DNA from: Aeromonas schubertii
Lineage (GTDB): Bacteria; Pseudomonadota; Gammaproteobacteria; Enterobacterales; Aeromonadaceae
NCBI RefSeq assembly: GCF_000820105.1
Contig: NZ_CDDB01000047.1
Coordinates: 19,929-83,928 of the forward strand
DNA length: 64,000 nucleotides
Direction: 5' to 3'
Shown here: piece by piece, positions 20,385 to 30,011 of the stretch
How the letters are laid out: every line of letters starts with the position of its first letter
Position numbering within the stretch: position 1 is the first letter of the stretch
Notes under the pieces: model-generated
Databases searched by the model: none
Told to the model about the DNA's origin: nothing
Seen by the model: only the letters and a program-made list of their open reading frames with translations
Translations under genes and position numbers: made by a program

Positions 20385-20410
20385 AAAAAGCCCCCGCGAA
20401 TGCAGGGGCT
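20385..20410 (-). terminator. Terminator after the DUF3332 gene
   Basis: Minus-strand hairpin AGCCCC...GGGGCT with a short loop, followed by TTTTT. It lies 47 bp beyond the stop of the DUF3332 gene and is convergent with the ASCH gene. Confidence 0.8.
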
Positions 20411-20456
20411 CGGGGGCGGGAATGCGATTCCCCCAGGCGGGGATCCGCGCCGGCGC

Positions 20457-20999
20457 CTATGCCTGGCGCGCCGCGATGTCGCTGGCGTAGCGGGCCATCT
20501 CCTCCCGGGTCAGGGAGGCCATCTTGCGCCCGTCCAGATAGAGATCCACATAGTGGTCACGACGCACCCCCTCCATCACGGCACGGCGACCATCCTGGTA
20601 CTCCACCTCCATGCGGGCCCGATCCGGCTGCGGGTAGCTCAGATCGACTTTCTCCACATGGCTGCGGCTGGCCAGGGGTACTCTGTTAAGGCTTGGGTCC
20701 AGATGGGGATTGACCTCGATCACCGACTTGATGGGGGTGTCCACCACGGCGGGCCCCTTCCGGGTGATGGGGTTCTTGCCGGTCCAGAACTCTATGGTGT
20801 TGAAGACGAAGAGATCGGCGGTCGCCGTGAAGGCATAGACAGGGCTTAACAGCATATAGACGCCGGCACGGCCATAGCGGTTATCGACCGCCTTGAGGTT
20901 CGCCTCGGTCAACATCTTCGAGAGCCCCATCTGCCCCATACAACCGGACATGCCCATGACGGCCAGCAGACCCACGGCTACATTTCTTGCCTTAAACAC
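20457..20999 (-). CDS. DUF3332 family lipoprotein
   Basis: 180-aa probable lipoprotein. A GTG start at 20999, with GGGAGAGAG just upstream, gives VFKARNVAVGLLAVMGMSGC with a lipobox ending in Cys. It matches Vibrio DUF3332 proteins in MGQMG, VDNRYGRAGVYMLLSPVYAFTATADLFVFNTIEFWTGKNPIT and PAVVD. The hydrophobic YMLLSPVYAFTATADLFVFNTIEF stretch may be a membrane segment. Function unknown. The frame extends further upstream to 21065, but that part lacks signal-peptide character. Confidence 0.8.
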   Translation of the reverse strand: MFKARNVAVGLLAVMGMSGCMGQMGLSKMLTEANLKAVDNRYGRAGVYMLLSPVYAFTATADLFVFNTIEFWTGKNPITRKGPAVVDTPIKSVIEVNPHLDPSLNRVPLASRSHVEKVDLSYPQPDRARMEVEYQDGRRAVMEGVRRDHYVDLYLDGRKMASLTREEMARYASDIAARQA

Positions 21000-21133
21000 G
21001 CACTCTCTCCCAATCAATAAACAGTAACGGGAGGCGAGTCTGAGCACTCGGGAGAAGGGAGACAAGCGGGCGGGGGCAGACGGTACAGCCTGGGTTCAGG
21101 CTGACAACCGTTTGATTGTAACTTATTCATTTT

Positions 21134-21164
21134 AAAGAAAAGAGCGACAGTATGTGTCGCTCTT
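21134..21164 (-). terminator. Terminator after the Rdx gene
   Basis: Minus-strand hairpin AAGAGCGACA...TGTCGCTCTT with a 5-nt loop, then TTCTTT. It starts about 20 bp after the stop of the Rdx-family gene. Confidence 0.8.
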
Positions 21165-21182
21165 TCATGGGAGGAAAAGATT

Positions 21183-21461
21183 CTATCGGGGCTTGTCACT
21201 GTGCCCCAGATCCCGCTCCGGGGCGATCACATCGCGAACCCGCTGCTTGATCTCCTTGGCCTCGGGGAAGCCGTCATCGGCAACCCGCTCCCACACTTGA
21301 ACGCCGTCGACCAGAATACGAAACTCCCCCTTGCTGGCAGGCACCAGGGCCACCTCCCCCAGCTCACCGTCGAAGGTGGAGAGCAGCTCCTGAGCCAGCC
21401 AGGCAGCCCGCAGCATCCAGCGGCAGAGGGTGCAATAACGGATCTCGATTCTCGGCTTCAT
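21183..21461 (-). CDS. Rdx (SelT/SelW/SelH) family thioredoxin-like protein
   Basis: 92-aa protein of the SelW-like Rdx family: IEIRYCTLCRWMLRAAWLAQELL, then a GEFRILVDGVQVWER strand pair and FPEAKEIKQRVRDVI. The redox motif is CTLC, with Cys where eukaryotic family members carry selenocysteine. The family has a thioredoxin-like fold; physiological substrates are unknown in bacteria. The ATG at 21461 has GGGG upstream and overlaps the stop of the SAHH-like gene (ATGA), so the two are translationally coupled. Confidence 0.88.
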   Translation of the reverse strand: MKPRIEIRYCTLCRWMLRAAWLAQELLSTFDGELGEVALVPASKGEFRILVDGVQVWERVADDGFPEAKEIKQRVRDVIAPERDLGHSDKPR

Positions 21462-22600
21462 GAGTTCACCCCGTGAAAATCTCGCAGCCACAGCTTGGCG
21501 ATATCGCGCATCACCGCAGGCGAAAGCTCGTGCAATCCCTCTCTCAGGCGAGCCCGGGCCAGTTGCCGGGCCCCCTCGATGATCTCTGCCAGCACCAGGT
21601 AGACGTACTCGCCTATCACGGCGCCATGGACAAAGTTCACCGCCTCACCCCGGTTGAGCAGATAGATGACGGTGCCATCGGGCCGTGTCAGTTGCAGTAC
21701 CCGGTGGCAGATCTCCTCGCAGGGCCAGCCCAGCTCGGCCAGGGTAAAGGCAAACTCGTCATCGGCGGAGGTGACCGAGGCGAGCATGGCCCCCGCGCGC
21801 AGGGTCAACAGATCCTGACGGCTCAAGACCCCGTTACCCGTAGAGCAGATGATGAGCTCGGCACGGCCGAGGGCCGTCTCCTTGTCGGTGAGATGGAAGC
21901 CGTGGGAGAGCGCCTCCATCTGCCGCAGGGGACAGGTCTCCACCAGATCGAGCCAGAGATTGCGACTGCGCAGCTCGAAGGCGATGCTGTGTCCCACCTT
22001 GCCATAGCCAAACAGGGCGGCCTGACAGGCGTTGAAAGTACGGTTGAGGCTGCGCGCCAGGGACTCGGCAGAGTAGACGACGCTCAGGCCAATCTGCACA
22101 TCTTCCGCCTGCTTGAGGGGGCTGCGCGCCACCGAGAGCACGGGGGTCGGCAGCGGCCCCTCTTCGTAGCGCTGATGCCCATTCTCGGTCATCTCCACCA
22201 CCCCGAGAAAACGCGCGCCGAAGTGGGCCTTGAGGGGAGCCAGCACACCGGCAAAATAGCCCCCGATGTCGAGGATGACGAGACGCTCATCCGCCCCGAC
22301 CAGGGTGTCGAGACGGGCGACGACCTCGCAGGCATCCTGGGTCCAGTGGCGATCCAGCCCCATCACGGGGTAGTGAGCCTCGGCCCAGGTCAGGGTCGGC
22401 GCATGAATGGATTTTGGTTTGGGAAAGATGGCCCCGACGCGACCGATGCGGGAGAGCGCCTCGATAAAACGGGGACGATCCGGCAGCAAGTGAGTCACCA
22501 GAAGAAAGCAGAGTCCCTTGAGTTGCCCCTCGGCAGTGAAATGGTCGAAAAAATGGCGCTCGACACCTTGATTGCGCAACGTCAGCCTCCTTGTGCGCAC
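21458..22600 (-). CDS. Divergent S-adenosylhomocysteine hydrolase-like protein
   Basis: 380-aa protein with the SAHH layout. An N-terminal substrate-domain-like part (GRVGAIFPKPKSIHAP, LVILDIGGYFAGVL, GVVEMTENGHQRYEEG) is followed by an NAD-binding Rossmann segment with GYGKVGHS, matching GYGDVGKG of true SAHH. The canonical catalytic block SKFDNLYGCRESL is replaced by IGLSVVYSAESL, so the usual Lys and Asp are missing. The C-terminal tail normally ending in a Lys/Tyr motif is also different. Cofactor binding looks intact, but the usual SAH hydrolysis is doubtful. Coupled to the Rdx gene. An S-inosyl- or other thioether-processing role is conceivable but unproven. Confidence 0.75.
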   Translation of the reverse strand: MRTRRLTLRNQGVERHFFDHFTAEGQLKGLCFLLVTHLLPDRPRFIEALSRIGRVGAIFPKPKSIHAPTLTWAEAHYPVMGLDRHWTQDACEVVARLDTLVGADERLVILDIGGYFAGVLAPLKAHFGARFLGVVEMTENGHQRYEEGPLPTPVLSVARSPLKQAEDVQIGLSVVYSAESLARSLNRTFNACQAALFGYGKVGHSIAFELRSRNLWLDLVETCPLRQMEALSHGFHLTDKETALGRAELIICSTGNGVLSRQDLLTLRAGAMLASVTSADDEFAFTLAELGWPCEEICHRVLQLTRPDGTVIYLLNRGEAVNFVHGAVIGEYVYLVLAEIIEGARQLARARLREGLHELSPAVMRDIAKLWLRDFHGVNS

Positions 22601-22616
22601 TATGACAGGAACAACA

Positions 22617-22636
22617 AACCCGGCATCGCCGGGTTG
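22617..22636 (-). terminator. Weak hairpin between hypothetical gene and SAHH-like gene
   Basis: AACCCGGC-ATC-GCCGGGTT, an 8-bp stem with a 3-nt loop. On the minus strand TTGTTG follows, a poor U-tract. Could end transcription of the gene at 22782-23204. Confidence 0.45.
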
Positions 22637-22781
22637 GTTCCAGATAATACCCCTTTTTTAACTGAAAGAATTTTCTTACTCAATCGCAATCATTCAGGAT
22701 TATGACAAAGGCGGCAAGAATGACCCCATTTGATGATGAATCATACACTTGCTGTAGCCTTCACCGAGTAATGGCGAGGGG

Positions 22782-23204
22782 TTAGGGGGAGGCAGGGGGC
22801 TGGTTTCGGGCGACCAGCACCCGCTCCTCCACCGAGATCTGCCATTGGGGCAGACGGGTGGAGAGCCCCTGACAGAGAGCCTCGTCGGGTTCCATGGGCA
22901 GGGTAATGCGAAGATGATGACAGTCACACAGGGCGGCCAGTTGCAAGATGAGGGTGAGATTGGCCAGATCGGTGCGCTCTTTGCGGATCCGGCGCCGGAT
23001 CTCTGCCCGCAGCCGGCTCTCGGGATCCTGGGTCAGGGCCGCCCAGCCAAAACCAAACAGGGGGGCCATGGCCGAGAAGATCCCCGCCGCCGTCAGTGTT
23101 GCCTTGGGCGGGTGATAGAGCTCGTTGAGATTGAGTTCGACGGGAGTGGTCAGCGATCCGGTATCACGGGATAATATGTTCTTTGTCATAGCATTCTCAG
23201 TCAT
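22782..23204 (-). CDS. Hypothetical protein
   Basis: 140-aa protein not recognised. No signal peptide. A Gly/Ala/Phe-rich hydrophobic patch ([21 protein letters not shown], about residues 37-57) could associate with membrane, followed by a charged stretch ([32 protein letters not shown]) that is probably helical. Start at 23204 (MTENAMTKN); the second ATG at 23189, with GAG upstream, is equally likely. It is divergent from fhs, 66 bp away. Confidence 0.55.
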   Translation of the reverse strand: MTENAMTKNILSRDTGSLTTPVELNLNELYHPPKATLTAAGIFSAMAPLFGFGWAALTQDPESRLRAEIRRRIRKERTDLANLTLILQLAALCDCHHLRITLPMEPDEALCQGLSTRLPQWQISVEERVLVARNQPPASP

Positions 23205-23270
23205 TACGCTCTACTCTTCGCGCACTTCGCAATCGTTTCACACCGGATCATGGATCCCTTAAGGAGCCCG

Positions 23271-24992
23271 ATGCTAAGCGATATCCTCATCTCCCGCCAC
23301 TCCTCCCGACTCACAGCCGACCAATTGGCTGACCGTCTCGGCATCCCTACCGACTTCGTTATCCCTCACGGTCGCTACAAGGCCAAGCTCGATCCCGCCC
23401 TGCTGCGGCAACCGGAAGCGCAGAGAGGCAAGCTGGTGCTGGTCAGCGCCATCACGCCAACCCCCTTCGGCGAGGGGAAGACGGTCACCACCCTGGGGCT
23501 CTCCATGGGGCTCAACCGGCTCGGCCACTCCGCCATCGCCTGCATCCGCCAGCCGAGCCTGGGGCCCGTGTTCGGGGTCAAGGGAGGGGCTGCCGGCGGC
23601 GGCCATGCCCAGGTCGTCCCCATGGAGGAGATGAACCTGCACCTGACCGGGGACTTTCATGCGGTCACGGCGGCCCACAACCTGGCGGCGGCGGCCATCG
23701 ATGCCCGCCTCTTTCACGAGCGGCGGCTCGGCGAGGCCTTCACCGAGCGAACCGGGCTCACCCGGCTCAATATCGCCAGGATCCTCTGGCCCCGGGCCAT
23801 GGATATCAACGATCGGGCACTGCGCCACATCACCCTCGGCCAGGGTGGCGCTGCCGACGGGGTGGAGCGGGAGGGAAGCTTTGTCATCACCGCCGCCTCC
23901 GAGCTGATGGCCGTGCTGGCCCTGGCCTCAAGCTTGCAGGATCTGCGTGCCCGAATTGGCCGCATCCGTCTTGCCGAGAGCGAGGAGGGACACCCCATCA
24001 CCGCCGAGGATCTCGAGGTCGCCGGCGCCATGACGGTGCTGCTCAAGGAGGCCCTGGCCCCGACCCTGATGCAGACGACCGAGCAGACCCCGGTCTTGGT
24101 CCACGCCGGCCCCTTCGCCAATATCGCTCATGGCAACTCCTCGGTCATCGCCGATCAGATTGCCCTGCGCCACTGCGACTACGGGGTGACCGAGGCCGGT
24201 TTTGGCTCCGACATGGGGCTCGAGAAGTTCTTCAATATCAAGGGACGCCAGAGTGGGCTCTTCCCCGCCTGCGTGGTGCTGGTCGCCACCCTTCGGGGGA
24301 TCAAAGCCAACAGCGGTGCCTGCCGGATCACCCCGGGACAGCCCCTGCCCGCAGCACTCACCGAGCCCTCCCTCCCCCTGCTCCGGCAAGGTTTCGACAA
24401 CCTCGCCTGGCATATCCAGAACGCTCGCCGCTACGGGGTGCCTGTGGTGGTGGCCATCAATCGTTTCCCCCAGGATGGAGAGGAGGAGTTGAACTGGCTC
24501 AGTGATCGCATCGCCGAGTGCGGGGCCACTGCCGCCCTGAGCGATGCCTTCGCCAAGGGGGGGGCCGGTGCTTGCGATCTGGCGCAGGCCGTGGTGAAGG
24601 CCTGCAGCCGGCCGTCCCACCCCACCCTGCTCTACCCCAGCGAGATGCCCCTCGTGGAGAAGCTCGCCACCCTGGCCGAGTGTGGCTATGGGGCGGCCGG
24701 CGTGGCCTTGAGCGAGATGGCACGGGCCCAGCTCGAGCGCCTCTCGGCCGAGGGGCTCGACCACCTGCCCCTGTGCATGGCCAAGACCCCCCTCTCCATC
24801 AGCCATGACCCTGCTCTCAAGGGGGCCCCCAAAGGCTTCACCCTGCCGGTGGAGTCCCTCACCCCCTGCACCGGCGCGGGCTTCATCTATGCCCTGTGCG
24901 GCCCCGTGATGACCATGCCGGGTCTGGGCAGCCTGCCGGCCTATCGGCAGATGGATATCGACGAGCAGGGCGAGATCATCGGCCTGAGCTGA
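23271..24992 (+). CDS. fhs: Formate-tetrahydrofolate ligase
   Basis: 573-aa enzyme that makes 10-formyl-THF from formate, THF and ATP, feeding purine and one-carbon metabolism. The ATP-binding motif [13 protein letters not shown] lies at about residue 66, followed by [15 protein letters not shown] and [28 protein letters not shown] 23271 ([10 protein letters not shown]) is preceded by AAGGAG at the right distance; the open frame upstream adds only 7 residues. Length is slightly over the usual 555. Monocistronic; an imperfect terminator follows. Confidence 0.95.
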   Translation: MLSDILISRHSSRLTADQLADRLGIPTDFVIPHGRYKAKLDPALLRQPEAQRGKLVLVSAITPTPFGEGKTVTTLGLSMGLNRLGHSAIACIRQPSLGPVFGVKGGAAGGGHAQVVPMEEMNLHLTGDFHAVTAAHNLAAAAIDARLFHERRLGEAFTERTGLTRLNIARILWPRAMDINDRALRHITLGQGGAADGVEREGSFVITAASELMAVLALASSLQDLRARIGRIRLAESEEGHPITAEDLEVAGAMTVLLKEALAPTLMQTTEQTPVLVHAGPFANIAHGNSSVIADQIALRHCDYGVTEAGFGSDMGLEKFFNIKGRQSGLFPACVVLVATLRGIKANSGACRITPGQPLPAALTEPSLPLLRQGFDNLAWHIQNARRYGVPVVVAINRFPQDGEEELNWLSDRIAECGATAALSDAFAKGGAGACDLAQAVVKACSRPSHPTLLYPSEMPLVEKLATLAECGYGAAGVALSEMARAQLERLSAEGLDHLPLCMAKTPLSISHDPALKGAPKGFTLPVESLTPCTGAGFIYALCGPVMTMPGLGSLPAYRQMDIDEQGEIIGLS

Positions 24993-25003
24993 CCCCCAAC
25001 GAA

Positions 25004-25030
25004 AGAGGCCCCGTCCATGACGGGGCCTCT
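25004..25030. terminator. Hairpin between convergent fhs and chemoreceptor gene
   Basis: AGAGGCCCCGT-CCATG-ACGGGGCCTCT, an 11-bp perfect stem centred between the two stops. On the minus strand TTCGTT follows the stem, a modest U-tract; on the plus strand there is none. Probably ends the chemoreceptor transcript and shields fhs mRNA. Confidence 0.65.
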
Positions 25031-25047
25031 GCATTGGCGCGGCGCGT

Positions 25048-26700
25048 TTAGAGGGTGAAGCGCTGGGCCAGATGATGCAAGGAGGTGGCCAGGCGGCTCA
25101 GTTCACCACAGGCCGCCGCTATCTGCTGCGCCCCCTGGGCATTCTCGTCGGCGGCGTTGTGAATGCTGACGATGCTGCGGTTGAGATCCTCGGTCACCGC
25201 GTTTTGCTCCTCGGTGGCCGTGGCGATCAGGGTGTTCATGTCGGTGATCTGCACCACGGCCCCGTTGATCGTGTCGATGCTCTGACCCGCATCCCGAGCC
25301 AGGGCCACACTCTCTTGCATCTGCTCACGGCTGACCTGCATGGCGCTGCCCGCCTCGGCGGCGCGACTTTGCAACAGCTCGATCATCTTGCTGATCTCGG
25401 CGGTAGAGTCCTGGGTTCGCTGGGCCAAAGAGCGCACCTCGTCCGCCACCACCGCGAAACCGCGCCCCTGCTCACCGGCACGGGCCGCCTCGATGGCTGC
25501 ATTGAGAGCCAACAGGTTGGTCTGCCCCGCGATCTCGCGGATCACATCCAGCACCATGGTGATATTGCCGCTCTCTTGCTCCAGCTGCAGTACCACGGCA
25601 CCGGCCTGCTCGATCCGATCCGATACCGCCTCGATGCTCCCGATGGCGCTACGCACCACCTGGTTGCCGCTGTGGGAGGTCCGCGATGCGCCCTTGGCGG
25701 CGGACATGGCATCGGCGGTGTTGCGAGCCACCTCGTTGACGGTGGACTGCATCTCGTTCATGGCGGTGGCCACCTGGGAGATCTCTCCCTGCTGCTGGGC
25801 CATCCCCTTGGCGGATTGTTCGGAGATGGCGCTCACCTCCTCCACGGCGCTGCTAAGCTGGGCCACCGAGCCCGCAATCTCATTCACCAGCTCGGCGAGC
25901 GAGTGCTGCATGCGGTCAACCCCCTGACCGAGTTGGCCCAGTTCATCGCGCTGGAAGCGCCCCTCCTTGAGCCACTGCTGCAGCTCGCCACGCCCCAGCT
26001 CGCCGGCGGCGATACGCTGGGTATGACGGGCCAGCATGATCAGAGGATCGCGGATCTGGCGGGTCAGCACCAAAGAGAGCACCACCACCAGGGCCAGGGC
26101 CACCAGCAGGGCCACCGACACGCTCCAGCGCGCCGACTCATAGGCATCGATCACCTCGCTGCGTGCTCCCTTGGCATAGCCATGGTTGATCTGCACCAGT
26201 TCGCTCACCGAGCTTGCCAGGGCCTTGAACAAAGGGATCCCCTCGTCCAGGAAGAGATCCTCTGCCACCTGAGGCTGCTGACCCACCAACTGTTGCACCC
26301 GGGCATAGAGGGCAGAATAGCGCTGCCAGTCGGCCTTGACCGTCTCGAAGACGCGCCGCTCCTCCACATCCGTGGCCCAGATGGTCTTGTCGTGATCGCT
26401 CAGTTGCCGCTCGATCTGCAGGCGATACTTGTCCGCCTCGGCGCCGTACTCACGGGTCTTTGCTGCGTCGTCCAGCACCAGAAAGAGTCCCAGCTGATAG
26501 CGACGCAGATCCCGGATGCTCTCGCCGATGGCGTTGGTGCGGTTCACGGCCGGCAGTATGCTGTCGGTAAAGCGCAGCGCCGCCCCGTTCATGTAGGAGA
26601 ATTCGTAGAGAGAGAAGCTACCGATGAGGGTAACGATAAGGCCGAGCACGGCGAAGGCAGCCGTGAGCTTCTTGCCGATGGTCATGGAGTGGGTAGTCAT
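25048..26700 (-). CDS. Methyl-accepting chemotaxis protein (four-helix-bundle sensor)
   Basis: 550-aa transmembrane chemoreceptor. Segment 1 is near residues 9-31, the periplasmic four-helix-bundle sensor about 32-190, segment 2 about 193-215, then HAMP and the signalling domain. The hairpin tip [38 protein letters not shown] contacts CheA/CheW in the family. The C-terminus lacks a CheR-docking pentapeptide. Start at 26700 ([12 protein letters not shown]); the open frame upstream lacks a sensible topology. Ligand not predictable. It follows the second chemoreceptor gene on the same strand but has its own leader. Confidence 0.93.
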   Translation of the reverse strand: MTTHSMTIGKKLTAAFAVLGLIVTLIGSFSLYEFSYMNGAALRFTDSILPAVNRTNAIGESIRDLRRYQLGLFLVLDDAAKTREYGAEADKYRLQIERQLSDHDKTIWATDVEERRVFETVKADWQRYSALYARVQQLVGQQPQVAEDLFLDEGIPLFKALASSVSELVQINHGYAKGARSEVIDAYESARWSVSVALLVALALVVVLSLVLTRQIRDPLIMLARHTQRIAAGELGRGELQQWLKEGRFQRDELGQLGQGVDRMQHSLAELVNEIAGSVAQLSSAVEEVSAISEQSAKGMAQQQGEISQVATAMNEMQSTVNEVARNTADAMSAAKGASRTSHSGNQVVRSAIGSIEAVSDRIEQAGAVVLQLEQESGNITMVLDVIREIAGQTNLLALNAAIEAARAGEQGRGFAVVADEVRSLAQRTQDSTAEISKMIELLQSRAAEAGSAMQVSREQMQESVALARDAGQSIDTINGAVVQITDMNTLIATATEEQNAVTEDLNRSIVSIHNAADENAQGAQQIAAACGELSRLATSLHHLAQRFTL

Positions 26701-26862
26701 GAAATTACCTGAATATGGAACGGGGAAGCCTGTTCGCCATCCTGGCCCTGCCATGACCCTCCTGGTCACGCCCTATGGCCGCAGACGAGGCGGGCTTCAT
26801 AAGGGGCGCACATTTTATAATCATTGGCGAATAAAAGAAAAGCGGCTGACGCCGCCCGGGAT

Positions 26863-26890
26863 AAAAAAGACCCCGCTTTGAACGGGGTCT
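26863..26890 (-). terminator. Terminator after dCache chemoreceptor gene
   Basis: Minus-strand hairpin AGACCCCG-TTCAAAG-CGGGGTCT followed by TTTTT, starting 6 bp after the chemoreceptor stop. It separates the two chemoreceptor transcripts. Confidence 0.88.
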
Positions 26891-26895
26891 GGTGC

Positions 26896-28983
26896 TTAAT
26901 AACGGAAGCGAGCCATCTTGCTCATCACATCGGCGGCCAAGGAGTCCATGGTACGCCCCTGCTCATCCTGCTCGCGAGCCAAGGCGGTCGACCGCGCCGC
27001 TACATCGTGAATGTTGCTCACGTTGCGGCTGATCTCGGCAGTGACCTGTGACTGCTCTTCCGATGCACTGGCGATCTGGGTCGCCATATCCCCGATACGA
27101 TCCGCGGCGACCACTATCTGTGCCAGCTCGTGCTCGGCCTGCTCGGCGTCCTTCAATACCCTCTGACTCAGGCTGCGCCCTTCATCCATGGTGCCAACCG
27201 CCTCGACCGTGGTCTCTCTGAGCCGATCAATCATGGCCTGGATCTCCTTGGTCGATGCCTGGGTCTTGGAAGCAAGCCCACGAACCTCATCAGCCACCAC
27301 CGCAAAACCGCGCCCATGCTCACCGGCTCGTGCTGCCTCGATAGCCGCGTTGAGCGCCAGCAGGTTGGTCTGCTCCGAGATGGTACGGATCACATCCAGG
27401 ATGCTGCCGATCTGCACCCCTTGCTGCTGCAAGGAGGCGATCTGACTCGCCACCTCGGCGAACTGCTCGGTCAGATGACGGATCCCGCCCGCCGCCGCGC
27501 CCACCACCTCTTGACCCCGATGCACAGCCTTACGGGTATCTTCCACGGCACCGGCCGTCTGCTGGGCATGGCTCGATACCGAGTCGGCAGTGGACGCCAT
27601 CTGGTTCACCGCAGTGGCCACCATCTCGATCTCCTGCAGTTGACGCCGGCTATTGTCCAGACTCTGCTGCGCCTGATCTGCAGCACAGGAGGCGCGCGAC
27701 TGCAGAGTCTGCACGGTCACGGCAGTATCGCTGACTATCTCATGAACCGAGTGAACAAAGCGGTTGATCCCCTCGGCCAGCTTACCGGTCTCATCACGCC
27801 GTTTCACATCGAGACGCTGGGTCAGATCGCCACCGGCTGCCGACAAACGCGCCACCATGCGGGCCGTCTGGTCAACCGGTCGCGAGATGGATCCGGCCGC
27901 CCAGGCAAGACCCAGCAGCCCCAGCACAGCCATCAGGATCCCCACCAGAAGCTGCATCCAGAGGCCATCGGCAAACTGCTGGGCCCTCACCTCTTCGGCA
28001 CTGACATGGCTGGCCAACAACGCCTGTAGCGGCACTTCAATGGCAATGCCCCAGGCTTGGGAGACCCGATTGATAGGGATGGGAGCAAAGACACCGAGCA
28101 AGCCTTCGCGCTCATATTGCTGCGCCCTGGCCTGGCTCACCATCGCCATCACGCCGCTCTCTTCAAGGCGCTTGCCGATCTGATCTGGCTGGGCCGAGTC
28201 AGCCGCCACTATTCCCTTGGGGCTTAGAATGCGCACTCTGGCCTGGCCCTGATAGAGATCCTGACTCAAGCGCTCGGTGAGTTGCTGCAGGTAATTGAGG
28301 GAGTAATCGACCCCCACCAGCCCGAGATAACGCCCCTGCTCCAGTACCGGCACCACAAAGGAGGTGAGCAGGGTCGGCTTGCCATCGACCGTATAGACAG
28401 AAGGGTCGACGGCGCAAGCAGCCTTGCTCTCCATCGGACAGAGGTACCATTCGGAGGCGCGGATCCCGGTGGCGGAAGGGGTCTTGCTGTAGTAATCCCC
28501 CAGTGGCGCAAGATTGTAACCGTTCTGGGATCGGCTCCAATAGGGGGCAAAATTGCCGCTGGCCTGACTGTGGCGACCATCTTTGGTAAAGGCCGCGTCC
28601 TGACCATCGAACGTATCAGCCTCCCAGCCACTGTAAATGCTAAGAAAATCGGGATTGCGTTCGACCACATCCTTGAGCAAGGCGGTTGCCTGTGTCCGGG
28701 TGATGGGCTCTGCCTGATGGGTATTCCCACCCAACAGGGCCGCCAAGGTCCCGGCTGTATCCAGGGCCTGCTCAAAACGACGACCTACCTCTCCGGCCTG
28801 TTGGCTGGCCAGCGCCTCGAGCCAGCGTCCCGTCTCATGGCGAGCCTGCTCCCGGATCGCCTGCTGGATCTGCTCCTGGGTTGATGAAAGAGAGAGATAG
28901 CCATAACCGACCACGCTGAGCACGGTCGCCAGCAAAAGACAGCCACCCCATAGCATTACCTGATGCCTGATGGATCGAAACAT
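26896..28983 (-). CDS. Methyl-accepting chemotaxis protein (dCache sensor)
   Basis: 695-aa chemoreceptor. Segment 1 is at about residues 9-31, a long periplasmic double-Cache sensor at about 40-325 ([64 protein letters not shown]), segment 2 at about 330-352, then HAMP and the signalling domain with tip [37 protein letters not shown]. dCache domains bind small ligands such as amino acids or carboxylates; the ligand here is not evident. Start at 28983 ([12 protein letters not shown]). Confidence 0.93.
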   Translation of the reverse strand: MFRSIRHQVMLWGGCLLLATVLSVVGYGYLSLSSTQEQIQQAIREQARHETGRWLEALASQQAGEVGRRFEQALDTAGTLAALLGGNTHQAEPITRTQATALLKDVVERNPDFLSIYSGWEADTFDGQDAAFTKDGRHSQASGNFAPYWSRSQNGYNLAPLGDYYSKTPSATGIRASEWYLCPMESKAACAVDPSVYTVDGKPTLLTSFVVPVLEQGRYLGLVGVDYSLNYLQQLTERLSQDLYQGQARVRILSPKGIVAADSAQPDQIGKRLEESGVMAMVSQARAQQYEREGLLGVFAPIPINRVSQAWGIAIEVPLQALLASHVSAEEVRAQQFADGLWMQLLVGILMAVLGLLGLAWAAGSISRPVDQTARMVARLSAAGGDLTQRLDVKRRDETGKLAEGINRFVHSVHEIVSDTAVTVQTLQSRASCAADQAQQSLDNSRRQLQEIEMVATAVNQMASTADSVSSHAQQTAGAVEDTRKAVHRGQEVVGAAAGGIRHLTEQFAEVASQIASLQQQGVQIGSILDVIRTISEQTNLLALNAAIEAARAGEHGRGFAVVADEVRGLASKTQASTKEIQAMIDRLRETTVEAVGTMDEGRSLSQRVLKDAEQAEHELAQIVVAADRIGDMATQIASASEEQSQVTAEISRNVSNIHDVAARSTALAREQDEQGRTMDSLAADVMSKMARFRY

Positions 28984-29101
28984 GATGTCACCCGAACAGA
29001 TTTGAATTCGAAAGCGCATCATAGCCGAGGGAAAAACGGCAGAGTAAGTGACAATTCACCCACTAAGTGAAGCTTGGGAGGGCAATCACGAAAATAAAAT
29101 G

Positions 29102-29113
29102 TTCGTTAACGAA
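29102..29113. repeat. Perfect 12-bp palindrome upstream of dCache chemoreceptor gene
   Basis: TTCGTTAACGAA lies about 120 bp before the dCache receptor start and 72 bp after the folE stop. It could be an operator. Apart from it, the 201-bp gap 28984-29184 holds a possible weak hairpin after folE (GCCGCCCC...GGGGCGGC, 29150-29175) without a U-tract. Confidence 0.35.
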
Positions 29114-29184
29114 AGTAGCAGGAATGGTCGATATAGAGGCTTTCGCCGCCCCGAACGCATAGACGGAGGGGCGGCACATGTCGG

Positions 29185-29847
29185 CTAGCGGCCAACCCGC
29201 AGCATGCCGAGGAACTCGGCGCGGGTATCGGGCTGGGTCTTGAAGACCCCACCGAGGGAGGTGGTGGTGGTGGCAGAGGTGGCATCCATCACCCCGCGCG
29301 CCTTGACGCAGTAGTGGGTGGCCGTGATGCTGATGGCCACATCCCGGGTACCGAGCAGGGTCTGCAACGCCAGCAGCACCTGCTGGGTGAGGCGCTCCTG
29401 CACCTGGGGGCGACGGGCGAAGAACTGGACGATGCGGTTGATCTTCGACAGCCCAATCACCTTGCCACGGGGGATATAGGCCACGTGAGCCATGCCGTCT
29501 ATGGTGACGAAATGATGCTCGCAGGTGCTGGTCAGGGAGATATCCTTCACCACTATCATCTCATCCACCTGCATCTTGTTCTCGATCACCGTCACCTTGG
29601 GGAAGGTGCTGTAGTCGAGGCCGGCGAAGATCTCATTGACGTACATCTTGGCGATGCGGTGGGGCGTCTCGGCCAGGCTGTCATCCTCGAGATCCAGGGA
29701 GAGCAGCCCCATGATGGCACGCATATGCTCTTCGATGCGGGCCTGCTTCTCGGCACGATCCAGGGTGCTCGGCACCATGGGGGTCTCCAGCCCCTGGGCT
29801 ATCAGGGCATCGCGGACCAGTTTGGCGTGTGTGCTCAGCTCACTCAT
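29185..29847 (-). CDS. folE: GTP cyclohydrolase I
   Basis: 220-aa enzyme, the first step of tetrahydrofolate (pterin) synthesis: GTP to dihydroneopterin triphosphate. Family motifs are [15 protein letters not shown] (zinc Cys and catalytic His), [34 protein letters not shown], and [12 protein letters not shown] with the second zinc Cys. Length matches E. coli FolE. It diverges from moeA across a 164-bp region containing a CCCCATATGGGG palindrome. Confidence 0.96.
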   Translation of the reverse strand: MSELSTHAKLVRDALIAQGLETPMVPSTLDRAEKQARIEEHMRAIMGLLSLDLEDDSLAETPHRIAKMYVNEIFAGLDYSTFPKVTVIENKMQVDEMIVVKDISLTSTCEHHFVTIDGMAHVAYIPRGKVIGLSKINRIVQFFARRPQVQERLTQQVLLALQTLLGTRDVAISITATHYCVKARGVMDATSATTTTSLGGVFKTQPDTRAEFLGMLRVGR

Positions 29848-29928
29848 GCTTCACTCTCTTCAATCGGGGACGTACGCAGCGCATTAGTAGATGCGTAAGT
29901 ACAGTACATTGCAAGTCAAACCTCGCTA

Positions 29929-29956
29929 CCCCATATGGGGAAACTGCCCATATGAC
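29929..29956. promoter_or_regulatory. Palindrome CCCCATATGGGG and partial second copy between folE and moeA
   Basis: A perfect 12-bp palindrome at 29929-29940 and an imperfect copy (GCCCATATGACC, 29946-29957) lie about 17 bp apart centre to centre in the 164-bp divergent region. An imperfect dyad CGCAT...ATGCG also occurs at 29879-29894. Spaced dyads in a divergent promoter suggest a regulator site; the regulator is unknown. Confidence 0.35.
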
Positions 29957-30011
29957 CGCTTTTTTGAAATAATGAGCCTCATTTGCCAGCCTGCCACCCA
30001 AAGGAGGCCCC

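Noticed and set aside
25072-26712. 546-codon plus-strand frame opposite the first chemoreceptor gene
   Set aside because: Antisense shadow of a recognisable chemoreceptor with all its domains; the translation has no family features.
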